Shown piece after piece: positions 32,570-41,639 of a stretch of 64,000 nucleotides of DNA (its first letter is position 1; the number at the start of each line of letters is the position of its first letter). Origin of the DNA: JABDGR01 sp964561455 (GTDB taxonomy: Bacteria > Verrucomicrobiota > Verrucomicrobiia > Opitutales > JABDGR01); assembly GCA_964561455.1 (NCBI GenBank), contig CAZLPS010000005.1:36189-100188 (forward strand). Direction: 5' to 3'. The notes below the pieces were generated by a model. It ran no database searches. It saw only the letters and a list, made by a program, of their open reading frames with translations, and was not told where the DNA came from. The translations under genes were made by a program, and so were the position numbers.

Positions 32570-34561
32570 GTGAAAATTTTCCCCAAGATTTCGTTTACAG
32601 GCACCGCACTCGCGGCGGGCAGTCAAACCCCGGGCGTCTCGTGGCTGACCGTGCTTTTGGGCGGTGGCGTATTGTTGGGCAACACCATCGAACTGGGCGG
32701 GGTGCAGCCCGCCGCAAAGGAATGGACGGCTTGGATGTTGGCGGGGCTCGCCATGGTCCATGGTGTGTGCATGGCATGGCGGTGGAGCACGGAGGATGCG
32801 GAATGGCGCCTGCCGCGCTGGCCGCTGTGGGCGTCGTTGGTGGTAGTGGGTCTGGGCTGCGCCGCGCGACGGGATCTGTCAAATCCCGAAGCGGCGCGGG
32901 AAACATTTTATCTGGCTGCGGAGGCGTGGTTGCTGTGCTGGGTCGTGGCGGCGAGCCCGGGTGGGCGGGCGTTTTCCTGGGCGTGGCTGATGGTCGTGGT
33001 GGCGGCGGCTTCATTGGCTCTGGTGGCGGCGACGGGTTGGCAGTCGTCGGTCATGAGCCGATGGCTGCCGCTGGAGCGGCGTTTGCCGTCCGAGTGGGCG
33101 GGCCACTGGAGCGGGACGCTGCCGCTGCCGGCCGCTTTTGGCGCGCTTCTGGTGCTGGCCGGAGCACCCTTGTTGGTGATGGCCTGCTCGCGACATTTGC
33201 CGGCGCCGTGGAGAGTTCTTTCCGGGAGCGGTGGGATGGTAATGTTGTTGGGAGCCTTGCTGTCGTATTCGTTGGGTGCATGGTTGGGTGTAGCCTATGT
33301 GCTGTTCTTGCTGCCGGTGGTTGCGGCAAATTCGCGGGCCATGCGCATCACGGGCCTGGTGGTTGCGCTGGCGCTATTGGGAGGTGCGGCAGGATTTTTG
33401 GTTCATGGCCGGGTGCCGGGCGAGTATTGGGTGGCGCCGTTAATGGTGGATGAAACGCCGTTTGCGGCCACCCGTTCGGCGTTAGCGGAGGCGTGGAGCC
33501 ACGACCCGTGGCTTGGTGGGCATGGAGCGACTATGACTGATTTGGCCCGGGCGTCCGGTGAGATGCAATCAGAGGGCGGGTGGAGTTTTGCGTTTAGTGA
33601 TTGGTTGGAATTGGCGGTCGCATGGGGCATGGCGGGTCTGGGCCTGGTGGCCATCATGGTGGGTGGGCTGCTGGCTGCGGCATGGTCGAGTTGGGCGCGA
33701 TTACCGTTTTTGGTGGCGATGGACCGTTCGACGGGCGACGCCGCAGACGTTCCTGCCGACGAATCGTCCAAGAGTGTTTTTTACACACCGGAGGCCAAGG
33801 TGCTACTGGCGGCCGCAGCGCTGGGGCTGTCGTCCCTGGTGGTGGCGATGGGCGCGTCACGTGCCTTGAATGTCCCCGCAGTTGTTTTTGCCGCCGCGGT
33901 GGTGGCGGGGGTGCTGGCACGCAATGTACCGCAGCGCGGGGGCACCTTTCGCCTTGATCCTGCCACCCGTGGTGCCTTGAGCCTTGGCGGCGCGGCCATC
34001 GCAGCAATTTTATTGGTGGGTAAGGTTGCCCCGGCCTTCGTGGCACGGGACAAGCTGGAGCGGGCCGAATCCCTGCTGGTGCAGATTGATCAGCGGCCCA
34101 ACGCGGCAATGATGGCCCGGGCGGAGGCGGCGTTGCGCGAAGTATTGGCCACCAATGCCGCCAATGGCACGGCATTGACTGATTTGGCGTGGCTGCGGTT
34201 GGAAATGGCCCGGCTCGATCCCGAACAATTCCTTCGATACAGTGTGCTCGCCGAAAACACCGCGCAACGGGCTTCGGAGTATGCGCCCAATGCGCCCGAG
34301 CCGTGGATTGTGCGCGGACTGGCTTGTTTGCTTGCCAACCGCACGGTGGATGCCACCCGGCTCCTGCAGCGGGCCCTCGACCTGGCGCCCCATAGCCCGG
34401 AGGCGCAGTATTACGCCAACACCATCATCCTGACCAATCTCGCGGCTGAGAACGGTCCGCCGCAGTTGCGGCTGCTGCCTCCGCGCTACCTGCCTCCCGC
34501 ACTTTGGCCGCCGTTAGAGGGCGAATCGCGGGACGCCCCCAGTGCCCTTTTGCGTCCTTAA
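32570..34561 (+). CDS. O-antigen ligase-like membrane protein with C-terminal TPRs
   Basis: 663 aa starting at GTG 32570. Ten or more hydrophobic helices in the first ~470 residues, in the pattern of Wzy/WaaL-type (O-antigen ligase/polymerase) proteins; a periplasmic loop with RSALAEAWSHDPWLGGHGATM is in the place where such proteins have their catalytic region. The C-terminal ~150 residues form TPR-like helices (RAEAALREVLATNAANGTALTDLAW, WIVRGLACLLANRTVDATRLLQRALDLAPHSPEAQYY). Its role in surface glycan assembly is inferred. Followed 58 nt later by an adenylate cyclase gene in the same direction. Confidence 0.7.
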   Translation: MKIFPKISFTGTALAAGSQTPGVSWLTVLLGGGVLLGNTIELGGVQPAAKEWTAWMLAGLAMVHGVCMAWRWSTEDAEWRLPRWPLWASLVVVGLGCAARRDLSNPEAARETFYLAAEAWLLCWVVAASPGGRAFSWAWLMVVVAAASLALVAATGWQSSVMSRWLPLERRLPSEWAGHWSGTLPLPAAFGALLVLAGAPLLVMACSRHLPAPWRVLSGSGGMVMLLGALLSYSLGAWLGVAYVLFLLPVVAANSRAMRITGLVVALALLGGAAGFLVHGRVPGEYWVAPLMVDETPFAATRSALAEAWSHDPWLGGHGATMTDLARASGEMQSEGGWSFAFSDWLELAVAWGMAGLGLVAIMVGGLLAAAWSSWARLPFLVAMDRSTGDAADVPADESSKSVFYTPEAKVLLAAAALGLSSLVVAMGASRALNVPAVVFAAAVVAGVLARNVPQRGGTFRLDPATRGALSLGGAAIAAILLVGKVAPAFVARDKLERAESLLVQIDQRPNAAMMARAEAALREVLATNAANGTALTDLAWLRLEMARLDPEQFLRYSVLAENTAQRASEYAPNAPEPWIVRGLACLLANRTVDATRLLQRALDLAPHSPEAQYYANTIILTNLAAENGPPQLRLLPPRYLPPALWPPLEGESRDAPSALLRP

Positions 34562-34618
34562 ATTTTTGCATCTTAAGGGTTGGCTCGGGATGGGGTTTGG
34601 TTAATAAACAAACTGGTC

Positions 34619-37147
34619 ATGGCTGCTCCCCGCCAATTTTCCGTCCGCCTCATGCTTCTGCTGGCGCTGGTACCGCTCGCATGGTGGGGGTTGGATCATC
34701 TCGGGGTGTTTGGTAAACTTAACAATCAGGCCGAGGACTGGATGTTCCAGTTTCGCGGGGAGATTCCGGCGGTGGACCGTACCAAACCCGGCAATCCGCC
34801 GTTGAAAGTGATGTATGTGAATGTTGATGCCCGGACCGTGGGGCATTTGGGTGAACGCCCCTGGCCTCGCGAATACTATGCGCTGATTATCGACGCCTTG
34901 TTTAAGCATGGTGGGGTCAAGGCTTTGGGCTTGGACTTTGTGCTTTCTCCAGCCGGAATGAAATCCGAGTTGGTTGATCCGCAAAAGGCGCATGACAATG
35001 ATGAACTTTTGGGTGAAGCCATGGAGCAATGGCCGAATGCCATTATGGCGACTATTTACAGTCAAATAGAAGAACAAGCCAACGCGGTTTCGGTACCTCC
35101 CGCCGCCGCCTCAACGGCGGCCAGTGGTTCCGCCTCGAACGCGCCGAGTCCCGCGACCGCGCCTGCCGCATCCTCATCTGCCGTCCGGTTGGCCGAATTT
35201 CCGTATATCTATAAGAATAAAACGGATCCCTCCAAGAATGCTTATCCCGAGAGTCCCACCTTTCCTTTGTTGAATCTTGACCGGATTCGAACCGGAATGA
35301 TTGATGTTGCCACCGAATATAATGCCGGTGGTCTCGCAGATGCCGTCCCGCGCTGGATTCCCCTGTTCGCCGAGACGATTGGCCCTGACCACACCAACAA
35401 TATTGTCGATGGATTCATCAGTTTTAATCATCTCGATCCGGGTTTGCGCATGGACCAGGAGGACAAGGTTATGGTCCTCAATCCTGACGGCGGCAAACCG
35501 TTGTTGCTCCCCAAGGTTCAACACATCACCTTTTACAACATGGCGCTAAAACTCGCCCTGGCTTATCTGAATTTGGATGAGTCCAACGTCCGCCGCACCG
35601 TCGATAATCTCCAGGTCATTGATAAAGGGGGCAAGGTGGTACTGGACATGCCCTTGCGGGAACAACAGCTGTTGGAAATTAATTGGTTTACCCGTTGGGA
35701 TAATCCGGATTTAAATCCCCAAGTCTCCATGTGGGACGTGTTGGTCAATGCCGGGAAATTTGGCACCGGAACTCCGGCGGAACAGGCGGAATACGAGGAT
35801 TTTTTCAAACAATTTAAGGACGCCATCGTGCTGGTGGGGCCCGTGGATCCCATTTTGCAAGACGTGGCTCCTTCGCCCTTCGACTCTGCCGCCACCGCCA
35901 AAGTGGCCGTGTATGGAAATTTATTGAAGACTTTTTTTTCCGGGGCTTACATTCACCGGACGCCAGAGTGGGTGAAGGTATTGCTGCAATTTGCTTTAAC
36001 GCTGCTCATCGGGGGGCTGGCGATCTCCAGCGGCCACCATACCGGCTTTGCCAAAGCCGCCCCGGCGCTCATTTTATTTGGTTACATCGCGGTTGTTTTC
36101 GAAGCATTCGCGCATTTTAATCTCGTGCTGCCCCTGGTTGTGCCCGTTGGCTCGGCTTTCACCACCGCGTTTATCGGGGCGGTCGTGCGCCTGATTGATG
36201 AGGAAAAGCAAAAGAAGCGCATCAAGGGCATGTTTGGCACGTACCTCGCCCCTGAGGTCGTGAACAGCATGGTGGAGTCCGGCGAGGAGCCCCAACTCGG
36301 CGGCCACAACGTGGTCATCACTTGCTTCTTTAGTGACGTGCAGAGTTTTTCCACGTTTTCCGAAGTGCTGACCCCGGGACAACTCACGGACTTGATGAAT
36401 GAGTATTTTACCGCAATGGTGGACATACTGCAGGCCGAGCGGGGCTCCCTCGATAAATTCATTGGCGACGCCATCGTGGCGATGTTTGGCGCGCCCGTCA
36501 CCGTGAACGATCACGCCTTGCGGGCCGCCGTCACCACCTGCCGCATGCTGAAGCGGCTGGGCGAATTGCGTCAAAAATGGGTCAGCGAGGGCGACAAGTG
36601 GCCTGACAAGGTGCACCGCATGCGCATGCGCATTGGTTTGAATTCAGGTGAAACGATTGTCGGCAACATGGGCTCCGCAGCGCGCTTTAATTTTACGATG
36701 ATGGGCGACACCGTGAATTTGGCGGCCCGCTGCGAAAGCGGGGCCAAACAATTTGGCGTTTACGGCATGTGCACCGAAGACACGGTGAAAGCGGCGCTGG
36801 CGCATGGGTCGGACGTCGTGTTCCGGCGTCTGAACAAGATTACCGTCAAAGGCAAAACCAAGCCGGTGGAAGTTTATGAAATTGTCTGCCTCCGGGCGGA
36901 TGCCACGCCCGACACGTTGCGCTGCGTCGAGCTTTTTGAACGGGCCCTTGAACTCTATTTTGCCCAAAAGTGGGACGACGCCAAGGCGCTCTTTGCCGAG
37001 GCCCAGAAGCTGGAGCCACTCCAACCCGGGCGGGATCCGGGGGTCGCCCACAATCCTTCCGAGTTGATGCAGGAGGAGTGCGACCATATGAAGGCCCACC
37101 CGCCCGGGAAAAATTGGAATGGAGTCAAGGAAATGACGGAGAAGTGA
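34619..37147 (+). CDS. CHASE2-domain adenylate/guanylate cyclase
   Basis: 842 aa. N-terminal helix, then a large periplasmic CHASE2 sensor (about 30-430, with VMYVNVDARTVGHLGERPWPR and ALGLDFVLS), a transmembrane bundle (LLQFALTLLIGGLAISS...), and a class III cyclase domain. The metal-binding Asp are in CFFSDVQSFSTF and FIGDAIVAMFGAP; the Lys in SLDKFIGD and Asp in MGDTVNLAARCE are those that select ATP. The C-terminus has TPR-like helices (RALELYFAQKWDDAKALFAEAQKLEP). It makes cAMP in response to an envelope signal. ATG 34619 chosen over an upstream in-frame start. Confidence 0.93.
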   Translation: MAAPRQFSVRLMLLLALVPLAWWGLDHLGVFGKLNNQAEDWMFQFRGEIPAVDRTKPGNPPLKVMYVNVDARTVGHLGERPWPREYYALIIDALFKHGGVKALGLDFVLSPAGMKSELVDPQKAHDNDELLGEAMEQWPNAIMATIYSQIEEQANAVSVPPAAASTAASGSASNAPSPATAPAASSSAVRLAEFPYIYKNKTDPSKNAYPESPTFPLLNLDRIRTGMIDVATEYNAGGLADAVPRWIPLFAETIGPDHTNNIVDGFISFNHLDPGLRMDQEDKVMVLNPDGGKPLLLPKVQHITFYNMALKLALAYLNLDESNVRRTVDNLQVIDKGGKVVLDMPLREQQLLEINWFTRWDNPDLNPQVSMWDVLVNAGKFGTGTPAEQAEYEDFFKQFKDAIVLVGPVDPILQDVAPSPFDSAATAKVAVYGNLLKTFFSGAYIHRTPEWVKVLLQFALTLLIGGLAISSGHHTGFAKAAPALILFGYIAVVFEAFAHFNLVLPLVVPVGSAFTTAFIGAVVRLIDEEKQKKRIKGMFGTYLAPEVVNSMVESGEEPQLGGHNVVITCFFSDVQSFSTFSEVLTPGQLTDLMNEYFTAMVDILQAERGSLDKFIGDAIVAMFGAPVTVNDHALRAAVTTCRMLKRLGELRQKWVSEGDKWPDKVHRMRMRIGLNSGETIVGNMGSAARFNFTMMGDTVNLAARCESGAKQFGVYGMCTEDTVKAALAHGSDVVFRRLNKITVKGKTKPVEVYEIVCLRADATPDTLRCVELFERALELYFAQKWDDAKALFAEAQKLEPLQPGRDPGVAHNPSELMQEECDHMKAHPPGKNWNGVKEMTEK

Positions 37148-37158
37148 CACTGTGGCAT

Positions 37159-37243
37159 GTAGGAAGTAGTAGGTAGGAGGTAGAATTAGACCCCGGAAAT
37201 CAATGGTCTGGAATTATTCTACCTCCTACCTCCTTCTCCTAAC
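37159..37243. repeat. Heptamer-type inverted repeat between convergent genes
   Basis: Left arm 37159-37190 (GTAGGAA, GTAGTAG, GTAGGAG, GTAGAAT) and right arm 37212-37243 (its inverted counterpart GTTAGGAGAAGGAGGTAGG... on the minus strand) flank 20 nt. The TAG stop of the redoxin gene (37239-37241) lies inside the right arm. The pair can fold into a long hairpin separating convergent transcripts. Confidence 0.6.
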
Positions 37244-37826
37244 CTCCAAACCACGGCGGTTCACTTCCGCGTTTCCATTTAATATTGCAGCCCACACTGG
37301 CCTTTTGCGCCGTCTCCGGAATTCCTTTCCCCGCCAGCGCGGCCTCTATCGCCGCGCGCAGCTCCGCGCCGGTCACCGGTTCCGGGCGTCCGGGGCGGGT
37401 CTCGTCAAAGCGGCCCCGATAGATCAGGCGCCGCGCCGCGTCAAAAACATAAAAATCCGGGGTGCAGGCGGCATGGAAGCTGCGGGCCGCCTGTTGTGAT
37501 TCATCCGAGAGATAGGGAAAGGAAAATCCCAGCTTTTTGGCCGCCACCGCCATCTGACTCGGGGAATCCTCCGGATACTTCTCCGCGTCATTGCTGCAAA
37601 TCGCCACGGCGGCCAGCCCCTGCGGTTGGTATTCCTTGATCGTTGCCGCCAGTTGCTCCCGAATATGGACGACAAACGGACAATGGTTGCAAATGAACGC
37701 CACTAATAGCGCCGGCTGCCCCGCGAAATCGATTAGGCGGACAATTTTGCCCGTCACCGGATCCGGCAGCGCAAAATCCGGGGCAGTCGTGCCCAGCGGC
37801 AGCATGGTGGAGTGAACGGCAACCAT
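37239..37826 (-). CDS. Thioredoxin-like/AhpC-TSA family redoxin
   Basis: 195 aa. The active site FICNHCPFVVH (C-x-x-C-P) sits after a redoxin-type start (GTTAPDFALPDPVTGKIVRLIDF) and is followed by VAICSNDAEKYPEDSPSQM and CTPDFYVFDAARRLIYRGRFD, typical of the DUF-like thioredoxin family with a TP-D-F cis-Pro loop. It is probably cytosolic (no signal peptide). Its stop is embedded in the heptamer repeat at 37159-37243. Confidence 0.85.
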   Translation of the reverse strand: MVAVHSTMLPLGTTAPDFALPDPVTGKIVRLIDFAGQPALLVAFICNHCPFVVHIREQLAATIKEYQPQGLAAVAICSNDAEKYPEDSPSQMAVAAKKLGFSFPYLSDESQQAARSFHAACTPDFYVFDAARRLIYRGRFDETRPGRPEPVTGAELRAAIEAALAGKGIPETAQKASVGCNIKWKRGSEPPWFGG

Positions 37827-37829
37827 AAA

Positions 37830-37985
37830 TTGAAAGTTATAAATTACGAATTATGAATTGCGAAACAAGCAGATTATCGCTGTGGACCGGGTGGCCGGTC
37901 AAGCTGGTGACCGTGTGGGCGCGCCGTCAGATTCAACCTCGCTTGGGCGCAGTTGGTTTCAGAATTCGCAATGCAAAATTCATCA
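37830..37985. repeat. AATT-type heptamer arms between redoxin start and mrdA stop
   Basis: Left run 37830-37864: TTGAAAG, TTATAAA, TTACGAA, TTATGAA, TTGCGAA. On the minus strand from 37985: TGATGAA, TTTTGCA, TTGCGAA, TTCTGAA. The two runs face each other across ~95 nt. The mrdA stop codon (TGA, 37983-37985) is the first unit of the right run, and the redoxin ATG is 3 nt beyond the left run. Confidence 0.55.
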
Positions 37986-40208
37986 CTTTTGCGCTTCCGG
38001 GTAGTCCTTGAAATACTCCTGCAAGAGCGCCTTGGCAATCGGTGCAGAGATTCGTCCACCATAATATTCGGTAACCGCGCCGATGGGGCTTTCGACGGCT
38101 ACGGCTACGGCAATTCGCGGATTGTTCACGGGGGCATAGCAAACATACCAGGCAATGGTCGTTTTCTTATGCGATCCCCATTCGGCGGTTCCCGTCTTGG
38201 CGGCGTAGCTCAATCCCGGAATTTGTCCATAGGCGTGACCTGTGCCATGCTCATCACTGACCACGTGTTCCATTCCCGTTATCAATAAGTTGCGCTGCTC
38301 GGGGGTTAGGCCCAGCGGCTCGCCGCCATGGTTGATGGTCGCAGGGTCCAGATGGGGATTGTGAATAAGCGTCGGCTGGGTGCGCGTTTCATCGCGGGCA
38401 ATGGAGGCCACCACACACGCCATTTGCAGCGGAGTAACTTGTAAATACCCCTGGCCCACCGCCAAATTGGCCGCGTCGCCGTCGGTCCACTTGCCCTTGT
38501 TGTCCTCCGGGTGGTGCAATTTTTTCCAGGCGGCATCCGGTACGATCATGTGGAGGGCGGATTCATCGAGGCCCAAACCCGTGGCTTGGCCCAATCCCAT
38601 GCGGCGGGCTTCCGCCGAAAGCAGGTTTTTGTCGAACTGGTTGATTGCTTCCCCGAACCGATAATAAAACACGTCGCTGCTTTCAGTGAGGGCAGTTACC
38701 ACGCCAATTTTTCCCTTGGGCACCTCTTTATTATCATCCCAAAATGGTCGGCCGCCAATCACGTAATAAACATCGCAATCATAGATTGTGTCCGCAGAGA
38801 GCTTCCCAGCGCGGAGCCCGGCGATCGTGCTGATTAATTTAAAGGTTGAGCCGGGGGGGTAGAGGCCCTGGGTCGCGCGATTCAACCAGCCGTCCACCGC
38901 CCCCACCTCGTCATTAAAGTTGTAGGAGATGTATGGCACCGTCCGGTTCAAATCAAAGGTGGGGCTGCTGGCCATGGCGAGAATCTCGCCCGTGCGGACG
39001 TCGAGCGCCACCGCCGAACCTGTATAGGGCACTTTGCCATCCCCCTTAAATAACTCCTGTTCCGCCACCCGCTGGAGGTCAATGTCCAAACTGCATTGCA
39101 GGTCCTCGCCCTTTTGCGGCGTTTGTTGCGCGACGCGCTCATGCAGCCGCATCGCCGGATCCACCACCCAGATTTCCCCACCGGTCTTTCCGCTCAATTG
39201 GTTGTCGTACAGCGCTTCCAGCCCGGCTTTGCCCACCATGCCTTTATAGGTAAAACTATCCTTCTTCGGCAGGTTCGCTCCCGGGACATCTTCCCGCGAA
39301 AAATCATCCGTCAGGCTGACGTACCCCAAAACGTGAAAGGCCGATGAACCGTAAGGATATTTCCGCAAGGCCTCCACCGTCGTTTGCATCGGCGAGTCCA
39401 CCGGCCACAATGCATTGAACCGCGCATACTCCTCCGGTCTTAGGTCCTTGATCAAGGTGTAGGGAAGCAAATTTTGCGTGACGTGCTGTTCGAAGCTTCG
39501 CTGGTCCAATATTTCCTGCCGTCCCAACAGGGCATTGGCTTGGTTCAGGTACTTTTGGACGACATTGTACCGTGCTTCCTTCATCAACTCCGTGTTCTTG
39601 GTCGTGGGCTTGGTTTCCGTGGTGTCATCGTGATTCCGGGCCAGCCAGTCCTTCCGCAGCTGGCCAAATTCAACCTGAATCTCCGGGCGCAATTCATCCA
39701 GATAGACGACCAGCGAATAGCGCGCTTCGTCCGTCGCCAGCATCCGGCCTTTGCGGTCCTTGATGTCGCCCCGCGGCCCGGGTTCCAGCACCCGCCGCAG
39801 CATTTGGCGGTTTTCCGTTTCGTCGTAGTCAACCAGATACAACTTCGCATATTCCGCCCGGGCCGCCGTCTCCGCCGCCTCTTTGACCGTCTGGTCATTC
39901 CAGTCCGGATGCTCGCGTTGCAGATTGGCCGCCCAGATTGGCGCGTTCGCGTTCAGCCAAGATACTTTATCCGCCTCCAGCGTTTCATTGTGAAATTTGA
40001 CATAGGGCTTGAGCAGCACTTGCTGCCATGCCAGCCCGCCCGCCAATATCACCAACAGCAAGGCCAGCAATCCCGCCAGCGTAATCAGCCGGGGATTGTT
40101 TCGTTGATAAGCCGCCGTCTGCGGGTTCAGCCGGCCACCCCGGGCTGGGGCGGCGCTGGCGTCAATCCCGCGAGCGCGAGCGCGCTTTCCTGTAAATCGA
40201 AAAACCAT
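37983..40208 (-). CDS. mrdA: Penicillin-binding protein 2 (MrdA)
   Basis: 741 aa class B transpeptidase of the elongasome, cross-linking peptidoglycan for side-wall growth. N-terminal membrane helix (ITLAGLLALLLVILAGGLAWQQ), dimerisation region with VEALRKYPYGSSAFHVLGY, catalytic Ser in PPGSTFKLIST (S-x-x-K), second motif ESSDVFYY (S-x-D instead of S-x-N), and KTG in SYAAKTGTAEWG. The ATG at 40208 (VFRFTGKRARARG) overlaps the mreD stop by 82 nt; an ATG at 40244 overlaps even more. Last gene of mreB-mreC-mreD-mrdA. Confidence 0.94.
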   Translation of the reverse strand: MVFRFTGKRARARGIDASAAPARGGRLNPQTAAYQRNNPRLITLAGLLALLLVILAGGLAWQQVLLKPYVKFHNETLEADKVSWLNANAPIWAANLQREHPDWNDQTVKEAAETAARAEYAKLYLVDYDETENRQMLRRVLEPGPRGDIKDRKGRMLATDEARYSLVVYLDELRPEIQVEFGQLRKDWLARNHDDTTETKPTTKNTELMKEARYNVVQKYLNQANALLGRQEILDQRSFEQHVTQNLLPYTLIKDLRPEEYARFNALWPVDSPMQTTVEALRKYPYGSSAFHVLGYVSLTDDFSREDVPGANLPKKDSFTYKGMVGKAGLEALYDNQLSGKTGGEIWVVDPAMRLHERVAQQTPQKGEDLQCSLDIDLQRVAEQELFKGDGKVPYTGSAVALDVRTGEILAMASSPTFDLNRTVPYISYNFNDEVGAVDGWLNRATQGLYPPGSTFKLISTIAGLRAGKLSADTIYDCDVYYVIGGRPFWDDNKEVPKGKIGVVTALTESSDVFYYRFGEAINQFDKNLLSAEARRMGLGQATGLGLDESALHMIVPDAAWKKLHHPEDNKGKWTDGDAANLAVGQGYLQVTPLQMACVVASIARDETRTQPTLIHNPHLDPATINHGGEPLGLTPEQRNLLITGMEHVVSDEHGTGHAYGQIPGLSYAAKTGTAEWGSHKKTTIAWYVCYAPVNNPRIAVAVAVESPIGAVTEYYGGRISAPIAKALLQEYFKDYPEAQK

Positions 40209-40663
40209 ATGGAAACCGGTAACAGAACTATTTGGGAAAGGCAAAAGTCAACCAGCACCCGCTCCCCAAAGGCCGCGCCGCCGGCGTGGTTCCGCGCCAG
40301 CGCCCACAGCGTGAAGGCGGCAAAATAGGCCCCATTCAGCAGCCACGCCAGACCGATTTGATGTATCCGGCGGATCCGGCCCAGTCGCGGTCGAAGCAAA
40401 AAGATAAAAATGGCGCCTGCGGTCAATAAACTCATCAGGAATCCCGGCGGTGTTGGCGAGCCCGCATCGGCGGCCAGCCCGCTCACCAGCAGGCAAAAAA
40501 CCAGCGTGGCAGGCCGAAGCTGCAGCGCCGGTCCCACCACGACCAACCCTGCCAGGAAAAAGTTCACGCTCCATCCCGCGATCCCGTCGTTAACCATCGC
40601 GGTTAATGCCAGCAATCCCACGTTGCAGGCGCTGAGTACCAGCCATTGGCGGAGGGCTTTCAT
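40127..40663 (-). CDS. mreD: Rod-shape-determining protein MreD
   Basis: 178 aa membrane protein, five hydrophobic helices, very little charge between them. Position between mreC (4-nt overlap) and the PBP2 gene identifies it; the sequence itself is weakly conserved, as usual for MreD (WSVNFFLAGLVVVGPALQLRPATLVFCLLVSGLAADA). Confidence 0.82.
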   Translation of the reverse strand: MKALRQWLVLSACNVGLLALTAMVNDGIAGWSVNFFLAGLVVVGPALQLRPATLVFCLLVSGLAADAGSPTPPGFLMSLLTAGAIFIFLLRPRLGRIRRIHQIGLAWLLNGAYFAAFTLWALARNHAGGAAFGERVLVDFCLSQIVLLPVSIWFFDLQESALALAGLTPAPPQPGVAG

Positions 40664-41595
40664 GGTTTGGCTCCCGGCCGCAGCGCTGTGCTCGCGGGTG
40701 TTTTCGGCGCAAGTACGGGGCGGGCTTGCGCGGGGGGTTGGGCGGGCAATGTCATTGACGGCGAATCCGGAACCAGGACCGCAACCTCATAGAGGTTCCG
40801 CAATCGGGGGTCGAGTTTCACCATGGCCGTCTTCGAAACTCCGTCGTCCCCCGGAGCCAGGTTGTCCACCAGGCCAATGATCAAACCGGCCGGAAAGATC
40901 ACCGCATTATTTGAGGTCACCAAGGGCACCGGGCCCGTTTCCGGCAGCGCAAACGAGAGCGAAACATTGTGCGCTTCGCCCGTCGGCGCATGGAATGGCG
41001 CGGTTTCCACCCCTTGGAAAATTATCGGATTTGAGTCGTATCCCAGACTCGCCGGAATGCGAAACGACGGGCTGGTGCTTAATTCCACCCACGCCTGCGT
41101 TTCCAGCACACTGTCGGGTTGGTGGGAGACGCGCCCGACTACGCCACCCGCGAAAACCACCCCTTGATCCGGCGCCACCCCGTCGCGGCGTCCTTTGTTA
41201 ATCAGAATCTGCTGCCACCAGGCCGTTTCATCACGCCGGATCACGCGGGCATATTCGTAATGAAATCCCTGCCCGTCAGGCAGCTTTAAAAGTTGCGCCA
41301 GTCGGGCATTTTCGTAACGCAAGGCCTCATCCTCCTGCACCTGCAGCGACGCCGCATTTGCCTGGTGCGTGGCGTCTCGTCCGGCCTCGATCAACTCCGT
41401 CTGGCTGTGCCCGCGCAGGCTCCAATAGTCCTGCAAATTCTTGAGTCGCGAATAGGCCGCCCAGCCCGGAGCCTCAAACAGCGAAAAACTGGTCCGGGAA
41501 AAACTGCGCACGGCCACCGGCGCCAGCCACCATAAGGCGAGAAATATCGCCAGGACCAGCAGGGGACGATATTGACTGACGCGCGAAGAGGCCAA
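40660..41595 (-). CDS. mreC: Rod-shape-determining protein MreC
   Basis: 311 aa, TTG start at 41595. N-terminal membrane helix (PLLVLAIFLALWWLAPVAV), a coiled-coil-like stretch (EAGRDATHQANAASLQVQEDEALRYENARLAQLLKL), and a periplasmic beta domain with ARVIRRDETAWWQQILINKGRRDGVAPDQGVVFAGGVVGRV (the GxxxGV and GVVGRV motifs of MreC). The C-terminus is Pro/Ala-rich, probably disordered. It lies 44 nt after mreB. Confidence 0.9.
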   Translation of the reverse strand: MASSRVSQYRPLLVLAIFLALWWLAPVAVRSFSRTSFSLFEAPGWAAYSRLKNLQDYWSLRGHSQTELIEAGRDATHQANAASLQVQEDEALRYENARLAQLLKLPDGQGFHYEYARVIRRDETAWWQQILINKGRRDGVAPDQGVVFAGGVVGRVSHQPDSVLETQAWVELSTSPSFRIPASLGYDSNPIIFQGVETAPFHAPTGEAHNVSLSFALPETGPVPLVTSNNAVIFPAGLIIGLVDNLAPGDDGVSKTAMVKLDPRLRNLYEVAVLVPDSPSMTLPAQPPAQARPVLAPKTPASTALRPGAKP

Positions 41596-41639
41596 GGCGG
41601 GACAAGTCCACGAAAGGTGTTATGGCGGCTAGCCGCCGT

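Noticed and set aside
32540..34561. Long minus-strand frames opposite the O-antigen-ligase-like gene
   Set aside because: Pro/Arg/Ala-rich compositions without motifs, as expected from the antisense of a GC-rich membrane-protein gene.
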